This document shows positions 1 to 6,600 of a DNA stretch of 40,204 nucleotides, in pieces. The stretch is from Fibrobacter sp. UWT2 (GTDB lineage Bacteria > Fibrobacterota > Fibrobacteria > Fibrobacterales > Fibrobacteraceae), in the NCBI RefSeq assembly GCF_900142545.1, contig NZ_FRBF01000023.1, positions 1 through 40,204 of the forward strand, in the 5' to 3' direction. The translations under genes and the position numbers were made by a program. Numbering within the stretch: the first letter of the stretch is position 1; the number at the start of each line of letters is the position of its first letter. The notes under the pieces are model-generated. The model saw nothing but the letters and a program-made list of their open reading frames with translations. It did not search any database and had not been told where the DNA came from.

Positions 1-118
1 GCTATACTGTTGCTTCCTTTGCCGGGAAGGGGTGAATAAAAACGGCGAACCTCCTTATCCTGCGCTCGCGAAGTGACTTTTTAAGGGTCAACTATCTAAA
101 AAATCAAGGGATGGCAGT

Positions 119-373
119 ATGAACGATATGGCGGCGTTTGTTCAGAATTCGTCCATGGAAGATAAAATTGAATTTGCCATGTGCCTGCTTGCGCAGATGT
201 CCATACGCGATTTGATGGACAGGAATAATTGCGGTATGACAGACGCCGTTGCGGACTTTATGGAATCGACGACCGCCGTTTGCCTGTTTGACAAGGAGAC
301 GGGCCTTTGGGAAAATGGCCCCGATTACATTGTAGGCGAATACGAACAGGAAAAACGTCGGGCATTGGCCTAG
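119..373 (+). CDS. Small protein of the DUF3791-associated type (84 aa)
   Basis: This 84-aa acidic protein has no signal peptide or membrane segment and is probably cytosolic. ATG is chosen because a purine-rich AGGGATGG lies just upstream and the nearer ATG at 111 stops at once. Its second half (MTDAVADFMES... LFDKETGLW... residues about 39-78) resembles the protein encoded on the other strand at 579-809 (LIEAMRRFYAS... LVDPETGLY), so the two look like diverged paralogs. Proteins of this shape commonly sit beside DUF3990/DUF3791 gene pairs in Bacteroidota and Fibrobacterota, which suggests an accessory or toxin-antitoxin-like role. That role is inferred from context only. The next gene starts 8 bp downstream on the same strand. 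The 118 bp before this gene hold nothing I can identify. Confidence 0.6.
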   Translation: MNDMAAFVQNSSMEDKIEFAMCLLAQMSIRDLMDRNNCGMTDAVADFMESTTAVCLFDKETGLWENGPDYIVGEYEQEKRRALA

Positions 374-381
374 ATTTCCCT

Positions 382-564
382 ATGGATAAGGACAAAATTC
401 AACATAAGGAACTTGCCGCGGGCAGGTGGGCTGAAATGCCGCTTGCGCTCCAGATGTTGAATATCGGCAGCGAGATTTCCCGTGCGAACCGCTGGAAATC
501 CAAAGGCAACCAGAACCAGGTGGAAAGGGCGGTAGAGTATAGGTTGAAAAGGCTGGCCGCGTAA
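382..564 (+). CDS. Conserved small hypothetical protein (60 aa)
   Basis: A 60-aa basic protein starting MDKDKIQHKELAAGRWAEM, with a central block QMLNIGSEISRANRWKSKGN and a charged helical C-terminus (VERAVEYRLKRL). From memory, the GRW..M.L..QM.NIGSE..RA..WK pattern is a recurrent small family in Bacteroidota and Fibrobacterota accessory regions. I know no function for it. The ATG at 382 is preferred over the in-frame start at 307, which would overlap the previous gene and adds unconvincing residues. There is no clear Shine-Dalgarno sequence, so translation may be coupled to the gene ending 8 bp upstream. It converges on the gene at 579-809. Confidence 0.6.
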   Translation: MDKDKIQHKELAAGRWAEMPLALQMLNIGSEISRANRWKSKGNQNQVERAVEYRLKRLAA

Positions 565-578
565 GGAGCCTGCTTAGG

Positions 579-809
579 CTAGACTTCGAGTTGAGTCAGT
601 TTCCCGTTTTCCTGTTCCGCCTTGAATATGTCGTAGACATAGGGAGAACTTTCAAGGTAAAGTCCGGTTTCCGGGTCAACTAGTTTGGCGAATGTTTCAG
701 AAGCGTAGAACCTACGCATAGCCTCGATGAGAGAGAGTTTCTGGTCTTCCATCACATACGAGATGATGTCTCCCGTTATGAGTTCAGCAAGCATTTTTGG
801 CTTAGACAT
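579..809 (-). CDS. DUF3791-like small protein, third gene of the minus-strand cassette (76 aa)
   Basis: A 76-aa protein (MSKPKMLAELITGDIISYVM...) with the pattern LSLIEAMRRFYAS..F.KLVDPETGLYLESSPYVYDIFKAE. It is predicted cytosolic. In the DUF3791-DUF3990 cassettes I recall, a protein like this is encoded directly after DUF3990. Here its ATG overlaps the stop of the DUF3990 remnant at 802-867, consistent with translational coupling in a five-gene minus-strand operon that starts at 1461. The motif (D)PETGLY is shared with the convergent gene at 119-373. Its biochemical role is unknown, and an antitoxin or regulatory role is only inferred from position. Confidence 0.6.
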   Translation of the reverse strand: MSKPKMLAELITGDIISYVMEDQKLSLIEAMRRFYASETFAKLVDPETGLYLESSPYVYDIFKAEQENGKLTQLEV

Positions 810-867
810 GGGCCGACTCCTTCTTTTTCAACAGCGCAATCGCTTTTTCTGAGTGGAAGAGAATCAC
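802..867 (-). pseudogene. DUF3990 gene reduced to its two ends (in-frame internal deletion)
   Basis: A 21-codon frame starts at GTG 867, which overlaps the stop of the DUF3791 gene by 4 bp, exactly as in the second copy at 16935. It reads V-ILFH followed by SEKAIALLKKKESAHV. The first five codons equal those of the DUF3990 gene at 16486-16935, then identity stops right after TTC CAC. The remaining residues resemble the usual DUF3990 C-terminus (FHTEKA pattern, recalled from the family). I read this as an in-frame deletion of roughly 150 codons, probably across a short FH-coding repeat. The stop overlaps the next ATG, so operon spacing is preserved. Function as a toxin must be lost. Confidence 0.6.
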
Positions 868-1097
868 TGTATCTTCCCTCCGTTCTGCTGGCTGACTAGC
901 GTCAGGTCGTTGATGGCGTCTTCAAATGAAAGCGTATGCTCCACATCGTAGAATTCGACAAGGAAATCCATCGCTCCGTGATTGCATAGATAATCAAAAG
1001 CCTGCTTTTCGGTGAGGCTCTTGTTTGCGGCGAACTCGTTGACGCATGCAACGGTATATCTGATCAGTTTCTTGTCCATTTCTTAGATAATATACAT
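853..1097. repeat. 245-bp block duplicated at 16921-17166 (copy A)
   Basis: The block holds the first codons of DUF3990, all of DUF3791 and about 18 bp beyond its start. Compared with 16921-17166 I see one substitution inside DUF3791 and one inserted T after its start codon. The two copies are in direct orientation about 16.07 kb apart. Identity ends abruptly on both sides: after CAC of DUF3990 on the left, after the ATGTATATTATC segment on the right. Confidence 0.85.
864..1079 (-). CDS. DUF3791 family protein, copy 1 (71 aa)
   Basis: A 71-aa protein (MDKKLIRYTVACVNEFAANK...) with the DUF3791 pattern: a helical N-terminus, SLTEKQAF.YLCNHGAMDFLVEFYDVEHTLS, then an acidic tail. DUF3791 genes usually precede a DUF3990 gene, whose product belongs to the ADP-ribosyltransferase clan, so a partner or antitoxin role is plausible but unproven. 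It starts 3 nt after the stop of the small gene at 1083-1190, and its stop overlaps the GTG of the DUF3990 remnant, so it is inside an overlapping operon. It differs from the copy at 16932-17147 by a single residue (Asp29 here, Tyr there). The cognate DUF3990 in this copy has been deleted internally. Confidence 0.75.
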   Translation of the reverse strand: MDKKLIRYTVACVNEFAANKSLTEKQAFDYLCNHGAMDFLVEFYDVEHTLSFEDAINDLTLVSQQNGGKIQ

Positions 1098-1190
1098 CTT
1101 GACATCGCCGTTGTCCGTAACGGTGAAACTGTAGTTGGCGATAATCATGTCGGCCTTGTCGGCGATTTCATTAAGCTGTTGCTCGGACAT
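1083..1190 (-). CDS. Truncated DUF7723-like small protein (35 aa)
   Basis: A short frame starting at ATG 1190 reads MSEQQLNEIADKADMIIANY, then SFTVTDNGDVKMYII and a stop. It resembles the N-terminal half of a small family (DUF7723, recalled from memory) that follows DUF7724-like genes. Full members continue for about 40 more residues, so this one is probably 3' truncated. Its start overlaps the end of the upstream gene by about 20 bp and its stop lies 3 bp before the DUF3791 start, which fits a tightly coupled operon. The point where it stops matches the right edge of the block duplicated at 16921-17166, so the truncation and the duplication junction may share an origin. Confidence 0.5.
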   Translation of the reverse strand: MSEQQLNEIADKADMIIANYSFTVTDNGDVKMYII

Positions 1191-1461
1191 TGTCCACCTC
1201 GACAGATGTTATCGGTGGCAAGAAAATTTTCGGGTCGATGTAAAGGTCTTCAAGGATAGGGACCAGGTCGATATAGTCCTCGACGAGTTTGTCCTTGTTC
1301 TGGCTATATACGGCATCGACCACCAGGTAGCCGTTGTCCCATTCCTTCACCTTTGCAATCTTGACAAGGCTATACGGCCCCTTGAACCGTATAGTCCGCC
1401 CGTTAAAGGAGAAGGATATGTAACATCCGTCATTTGACAGGATTGCCTTAGAATTGACCAT
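1171..1461 (-). CDS. DUF7724-like small protein, first gene of the operon (96 aa)
   Basis: A 96-aa protein (MVNSKAILSNDGCYISFSF...) with the pattern RFKGPYSLVKIAKVKEWDNGYLVVDAVY followed by EDYIDLVPILEDLYIDPKIFLPPI. I associate this with the DUF7724 family, which sits upstream of DUF7723 and DUF3791/DUF3990 genes. No enzymatic motif is visible and the role is unknown. It leads the minus-strand operon that runs to 579. A strong promoter-like sequence lies so close to the start codon that the transcript may be leaderless. An overlapping plus-strand frame at 1135-1437 is its shadow. Confidence 0.65.
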   Translation of the reverse strand: MVNSKAILSNDGCYISFSFNGRTIRFKGPYSLVKIAKVKEWDNGYLVVDAVYSQNKDKLVEDYIDLVPILEDLYIDPKIFLPPITSVEVDNVRATA

Positions 1462-1467
1462 ATTTGA

Positions 1468-1496
1468 AATATAATTTAATTGGCGGGCTTAGTCAA
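1468..1496 (-). promoter_or_regulatory. Promoter-like -35/-10 pair for the DUF7724-DUF3791 operon
   Basis: Read on the minus strand, TTGACT (1496-1491) and TATATT (1473-1468) are separated by exactly 17 bp. The ATG of the first gene lies at 1461, about where transcription would start. This implies a leaderless or nearly leaderless mRNA, or a start codon further in. Confidence 0.5.
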
Positions 1497-1525
1497 TAGC
1501 CTTAGGGGTCTGACTAAATGCTCGC

Positions 1526-1753
1526 TTGCACGATTCCTGTAAAAAAGGTATATTCAATGGTAAAAAGAGGTATATTCTGACTGGGTTTGAAAAATATTTG
1601 AAGGATTATTTTGATCGAAAGGAAGCGCTTGCTTACCGTTCAAAGATTATACAACGTACAGAAAACCTGTTTGAACGAAACGCTTTGTTGGAAGAGTATT
1701 ATCCACTTCGCTTTTTAATCTGGACGGAAAATGTTGAGAAAAATCGTAATTGA
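1526..1753 (+). CDS. Possible small hypothetical protein or gene remnant (75 aa)
   Basis: A 75-codon frame from TTG 1526 with codon use that looks coding (rich in Glu, Lys, Tyr, Arg; FEKYLKDYFDRKEALAYR... NLFERNALLEEYYPLRFLIW). There is no good ribosome binding site and no family I recognise, so it may be the 3' part of a larger gene cut on the left. It ends just before the palindrome array. The unrelated ORF 17153-17473 lies in the same position relative to the second array copy. Confidence 0.3.
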   Translation: MHDSCKKGIFNGKKRYILTGFEKYLKDYFDRKEALAYRSKIIQRTENLFERNALLEEYYPLRFLIWTENVEKNRN

Positions 1754-1775
1754 AAATCTGGGTGTGTTTAACCTC

Positions 1776-2050
1776 ATTTTTGCCTAAAAACCACCTACAA
1801 TTGTGTAAAGTCGCTTCCGCATTTGCGGGAGCGGCTTTTACATTGTGGGGGAGTTGCTTGAACTTTTGCTTTTGTTACAATGTCACTTGTGTAAAGCAGC
1901 GGGGGCAAATGTCCGGGCGGTTTTGTCACTTGTGCAAAACGGCCCGGTCTTTTGCCGGAGTGCCTTTTACAAGTTGAACAGGATGCCTGAACATTTGGCC
2001 GAGCACCTTCACCGTTTAGGTGATGGTGCTGGGGCATTTGCTGGAGCGGC
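1776..2050. repeat. Array of imperfect palindromes, copy A (275 bp)
   Basis: A non-coding array with units that begin like GTGTAAAG and end like CTTTTAC, with GC-rich arms between (for example a hairpin starting GTAAAGTCGCTTCCGC, loop ATTT, returning GCGGGAGCGGCTTTTAC). Several units follow one another, each built around the phrase ATTTGCnGGAGC. The whole stretch is nearly identical to 17487-17760 in direct orientation, with a few substitutions, one indel and one replaced patch. The short frames that cross it on both strands are by-products of the repeat. Confidence 0.8.
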
Positions 2051-2059
2051 ATTTACAAA

Positions 2060-2097
2060 GTATATATTCAGGGTGGGCGAGCCGCCATACATTCTTG
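2060..2097. pseudogene. 38-bp exact fragment of the DUF3990 gene
   Basis: These 38 bases are identical to 16762-16799, inside the DUF3990 coding region, in the same orientation. They are glued to the right end of the palindrome array. The sequences flanking both copies differ, so this is a rearrangement scar and not part of a longer repeat. Confidence 0.8.
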
Positions 2098-2336
2098 TCC
2101 TGAGCGGAGGCTGTCATTCTGGAGCGAAGCGATAGAATCCAGGCATAGCCCTGATAGGATCTCAAAGCATTAAAAAGGACCGCAGCGATGCGGCCCTTTT
2201 TGTATATGGAGGGGGAGGAATCCCCCTGGCTTCAGCCCCTTTGGGTCTTCCGCGCACCCCCACTGCGGGCTTCAGACGCCAGCCCGCAACGCCCGGGCTT
2301 GATTGAAAAAGAATTTTAAGACCATTTATTGGTTCG
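2098..2336. other. Gene-free stretch with several GC-rich hairpins
   Basis: No coding frame is convincing here. It holds a GTCATTCTGGAGCGAAGCGA phrase followed by TAGAATCCA near 2113-2142, like the interspersed GTCATCCTGAGCGAAGC-type repeats seen in many bacteria. It also has a strong terminator hairpin (listed separately), a perfect 7-bp-arm hairpin AGGGGGA/TCCCCCT at 2210-2227, and a perfect 8-bp-arm hairpin TGCGGGCT/AGCCCGCA at 2264-2288. The stretch separates the small-gene cassette and array from the serine protease gene and reads as an insulator between modules. Confidence 0.55.
2172..2201. terminator. Bidirectional intrinsic terminator
   Basis: The stem is AAAAAGGaCCGCA / TGCGGcCCTTTTT with a four-base GCGA loop. 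There is an A-run on the left and a T-run on the right, so it could work on either strand. On the plus strand it would stop readthrough from the array toward the protease gene. Confidence 0.75.
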
Positions 2337-2363
2337 TTGTCTTTTTTTCTAAAATGATATAAT
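2337..2363 (+). promoter_or_regulatory. Candidate promoter of the serine protease gene
   Basis: A perfect TATAAT lies at 2358-2363 with TTGTCT at 2337-2342, a short 15-bp spacer. It is followed by AAAGGA at 2383-2388, a good ribosome binding site 7 bp before ATG 2396. Confidence 0.45.
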
Positions 2364-2395
2364 TTATGTGCTAGGAATTACAAAAGGATTTTTGT

Positions 2396-3277
2396 ATGAA
2401 AATTGGTAAACAAACAACTAGAGTTTATGGAATTGCTGACCCGGCATTACAGCGGATGCCTATAGAAAGAATGTACCTAGAACAATATGTTGTTCAACTA
2501 TTCGCCAATATCAATGCTACAGGCCATAACCATAATCGGCCTATTTCGTGCGGAACGGCCTCGATAATTCCGCTTGGTGGTCGGATATTCTTGCTGACTG
2601 CAGCTCATGTTGCCGATGAAATGAATTTGGCGGTACCTTGCCCTGGTTCTACAAAAATAGTGCAACCAATTTATATGTCTTTAGAAGGGACTAGGCTTTT
2701 ATCTGTTGCTCCATCTATTATAAGAAATAAGGATGACAAAGATTGGGCCTTAATTCCTGCTGCAGATGAAATTATCATAGGCTTTCAGAATATAGGTCTT
2801 AGACTCTCCAATTATAACGCTCTGCCTACTGCAAAAATCTATACAGTTGTTGGTTTTCCCTCGTCCCGATGCAAGGCTGTTCGATATAAGGGAAAAGCGT
2901 ATATCAAGAGTAGATCGTATTCATATTCATCGCCGGAAGCGGATCTAGCAACTTATAAAAAATATGGATTAGATCCCAAACTCCATATAGCCATACCATT
3001 CAATAGGGGATATGGTTTTTATGATTTGTCAAATCCAAAGCGAAAAAATGTCTTTCCTGATACTCATGCGATGAGTGGCTCTCCGATATATAATGAAAGA
3101 GGCTTTCTTGTTGGCATCTTTACAGCTTGTTCCAAAGATAAGGAAGTTTTGCTTGGAACTAGATTTAGCGCGATTGTTGAGGATATTTCATCAGATTCTA
3201 AAATGAATGTTGATTTTTGGCCGGCGAAAAATCAGGTGGCAAGTAGTGACAATTCTGAATTGAAAATAAGGCCGTGA
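2396..3277 (+). CDS. Trypsin-like serine protease (293 aa)
   Basis: A chymotrypsin-fold peptidase of the Trypsin_2 type. The catalytic triad can be read as His71 (LLTAAHV), Asp116 (DDKDWALI) and Ser229 (MSGSPIY). Residues about 45-265 form the protease core. The region of about 60 residues between Asp and Ser that contains KSRSYSYSS is unusually polar. No signal peptide or membrane helix is visible, so the enzyme is probably cytosolic, unlike DegP-type proteases, and no PDZ domain follows. It starts with ATG after a good AAAGGA site and has its own promoter-like sequence. The gene stands alone between a bidirectional terminator and another terminator at 3444-3480, like a one-gene cassette. 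Lone cytosolic trypsin-like proteases occur in defence islands as effectors, but that role is speculation here. Confidence 0.8.
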   Translation: MKIGKQTTRVYGIADPALQRMPIERMYLEQYVVQLFANINATGHNHNRPISCGTASIIPLGGRIFLLTAAHVADEMNLAVPCPGSTKIVQPIYMSLEGTRLLSVAPSIIRNKDDKDWALIPAADEIIIGFQNIGLRLSNYNALPTAKIYTVVGFPSSRCKAVRYKGKAYIKSRSYSYSSPEADLATYKKYGLDPKLHIAIPFNRGYGFYDLSNPKRKNVFPDTHAMSGSPIYNERGFLVGIFTACSKDKEVLLGTRFSAIVEDISSDSKMNVDFWPAKNQVASSDNSELKIRP

Positions 3278-3414
3278 ACAGCCACATCGACCATAAGAAG
3301 GCCCACCTGAAACTTCGCAAGGGAAGGGGCAAGATTACCGTGACTCCGGAAAAACCCGAAACGGCGGTAATCGAAATCCCCACCGAAACGAAGGACGAGG
3401 AAAATGCCGCATAA
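3274..3414 (+). pseudogene. 3' remnant of an unidentified gene (46 codons)
   Basis: A frame beginning at GTG 3274, overlapping the protease stop, encodes VNSHIDHKKAHLKLRKGRGK then a Pro/Glu/Thr-rich acidic tail ending DEENAA. Base composition switches sharply from AT-rich (protease) to GC-rich here. A terminator follows at once, so this looks like the authentic 3' end of an older resident gene whose front was replaced by the protease cassette. The protein family is not recognisable. It could instead be a genuine small downstream gene with overlapping GTG start. Confidence 0.4.
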
Positions 3415-3443
3415 CAATCAAATACAAGACATGAACAACGAAT

Positions 3444-3480
3444 CTCCTGCCTGATTGGATATCAGACAGGAGTTTTTTTT
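3444..3480 (+). terminator. Intrinsic terminator after the protease region
   Basis: A 12-bp stem CTCCTGcCTGAT / ATCAGaCAGGAG with one mismatch and a five-base loop, followed by eight or more Ts. Confidence 0.85.
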
Positions 3481-3686
3481 CTGTATGACCAGCCCTAGTC
3501 GGGTATGCCAATACATCCACATTTGGTGGCTTAGCCCATAAAACTCCAGAAAAAATTTTTCTATAAGTGGTGAAAAAAAAGTCTAGCAGATAATAAATAA
3601 ATAATTTTAATCCTTTTTTTTGCATATAGGAATGTGTTGAATTAAATTTACAATCCTTGCCGCTTGTCATAATTTATATTTACAGT

Positions 3687-6600
3687 ATGCTTTCAAAAAT
3701 CTTACAGGCTTTGCTTGCTCTTTGCTCTTTTGTGTTTTCGCAATCTGTGGAAACGGGCGATGCGTTCAATAAATATATGTCCCCTGATGGTGGGATAAAC
3801 CCTTTATCTGGAACGGTTAGCTTTAGTGTTCCTCTTGCAACGCTGTCTGCAGGGGGTGTATCCACCTCGTTTGCTTTGAATTATTCGGGTAATGTTTCTC
3901 AGAGTGTAAAAAATCGAAATGACTTGAGTCCGACTAGCTGGGTTGGTTTAGGTTGGTCTATGGGTTTTGCTAAAATCGTTAGCGAAAACAACCATTCGAT
4001 GAGCCTTTTGGATGATTTTTATTACCTAGTAACAGCAGAGGGGATTCGTTATAAGTTGATTTATGAGGGAAATCGATGGTGGATTGAAGGTTTGCCATAT
4101 TGGTTGGTTGAAAGACATGTTGAAACAAAAATTTTGAGTGGCAAAACTTTTGAAATTGTCGTTGGATGGGTTCTGACAGATGATTCGGGCAATAAGTACC
4201 AATATGGAGATATGTCTTATTGTTTGACCAATGCTTTAGATACAGCCTGTAGTGCGCAAGGAGCGACTGCGTATGAGCTAGGTTTTCCTGCATTTGGGCA
4301 CACGGGCGAGTCTATTGACGGGGACGATGTTCCTTATCCTGTTTCTTGGAGCCTAGCTAAAATTTATGATTGGAAAAATAATTCTTTAATATATTCTTAT
4401 TACCAGTTTCAGGAAAAAATAAAGCATGGTTCCTGGACTTCTCAAAACAGATATACAAAAGAAACATACTTAAAAGAGGTTCGTTCCTCGATGGGTTCTT
4501 ATGTAAAGTTTGTTCTTTCAGATAAAAATGAAGGTGATTTTGAAGGTGAAGTGGTTGATGCTATCGGAAAAGAAGAACTTTCTGCTGATGATGAAAATGA
4601 TGCGTTTGTGGACCCCCTGGAACGAAAATTCTTGTCTAAGGTAGAACTTTATGGAATGGATGGCGAAATTCTGCAAACGGTAGGCTTCTGTTATGAAGCT
4701 TTGAAAGTTTCTCCAAGTCTAGACGCCGACGAAAATAAAAAATACACCAAGCGTTTATTGACACGAATAGTGTGGGCGAATGGCGCCGGAAAGGAAACGA
4801 AACGAGAATCGTATGAATACTACGATAATGTGTATAAAGCGTATTTGAATGATTCCTACGCGTTAGGCATGATGAAGGAAATTCAGGGGGCGAACTGCGG
4901 AAAAGTGTCATTTGATTATGTCTATCAGGCCATAGATAAACAACCGTTGACTATTCACTCGGAGAAATTGCCTGTCGTCAACGTGTCGCTAGGTTACTTG
5001 GAGGACGGAACTCCCTATTTGTTAGGTGTTGACAAGAACGAAAAAAAAGTTGTTGTTTATTATTGGCGAAACGGCGCCTGGAATATACGAAAGGAATTAA
5101 GTTCACTGCCGTATCATGACAAAGGGTATTTTATTACGGAGAAAAACAACTGGTTCGCCTATGTGACAGGTAATGGCGTTAGCTACGATATGTATCCTGT
5201 TGTATGGGATGGTGCTTCGTGGCAAGTGAAGCCTTATGTTCATGATGATGGTGATAAGGAATTGGTGCTTACAGGTCCTAATTATATAGTAAAGGGCAAC
5301 CTGTCTTCAACTAAATCAACCTTGACGCTCACAGTTCCTTGGACTCTATGGGGAAATACTTTTGTAATAGATACTCTTTCTGCTGATGAAGGGAGTATGG
5401 ATAATCAGTTCCTTCAGATTTATCCGTCGGAAAATCATATTGCTGTATCTTATATAGGTAAAGATTGGGGGAACAACTACCGAGTAAGAATTTTTTCTTT
5501 TAAGTACGATGCATCCGGAATTTCTGTTCAAAAAACCTATGATAATGATGATTTGGACGACGATAATCGTTACTATTGGGGAAACGGTTACTTGTTTGGT
5601 GCCGTGGAGTCCACTGGCCTTTGGGGGCAACGAGCAGAAGCGTATCATTGGAATGGTAGTGGTTGGACAAAATTGCTTAACTATGATGTTCATGGGGTTC
5701 AGGGTGTTCCGAGGGCGCAGGCTGTAGGTTATAATTATGTCGCTATGCGACACAATGACAACGATGACTTGACTTTATTTGATTGGGATGGTGAATCCTG
5801 GCGGATTCCTTTTGAAAATAGGAATATGGTTCATCATGATGATTTTGACCTTTTGGAAGAGGCGGAATGGGATGCTGTTGGGAGTAGCAATTTCTTTGTG
5901 ACAAGAAGACCCAAAGTAGATAACATTATTGAAATACCTTACATTTGTTGGCCGAAATTTAAGCGTTGGGGTGTAAAGTGGAAATGTAAATATGTGAGAG
6001 TGTGGAGTGAAACCCACCCCGGTGCAAATATTGAATTGTTTGAGCGGCAAAATGATGGTGGGTGGATAAGATATGGTGAAGTAAATACTGATGATTCCAA
6101 AAGTGAAAAACATTTGGTTGTTGGCTCGAATTGGTATATAGAGAAACAATCAAACAAGGCTTTTCTGTGGGACGGCGTAAAATGGAACGAAGAACAACTT
6201 GATATAAATTGGAGTCACTTTGAGGATATCCGAAACCCGAGCGGACAAGGACCGACTACGGTTGAAGTCTTTGACGAGTCTTATACAATAGGTGATTTCT
6301 TTGCTGTTGAAGGAGCTGCCGAAACAACGGAAGCCGGAACAACGACAATCTACTATAAGAAAAATGATTCCTTCGTAAAGAATAAGGGGGTTCTGCTTGT
6401 TGGACAGAAAACTGTGCATGACCCTATTGTAGATAAGAAATTTTCTTACAAGTATGTTTATAATTTTGACAATGCTCCGGATGTTGCCTTTGACTATGTA
6501 AATAATACACCTTTAATAACGACTGTTCGCATTGAATTGCCTGATAATTCAGGGATGATCGAAAGAGAATTGTGCCCAATTGATTATGACAGTGTTGGCC

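Noticed and set aside
853-2097. Treating the flanking duplications as arms of a composite transposon
   Set aside because: No transposase, inverted terminal repeats or target-site duplications were found in either copy.
1795-2135. Short frames on both strands across the first palindrome array
   Set aside because: The array is a non-coding repeat, and the frames exist only because the units have few stops.
2098-2290. tRNA or rRNA fragment
   Set aside because: The hairpins do not form a cloverleaf and no conserved rRNA segment is recognisable.
3335-3670. Minus-strand frame of 111 codons across the terminator and upstream region of the RHS gene
   Set aside because: It runs through a clear intrinsic terminator and AT-rich promoter-like DNA and has no recognisable protein features.
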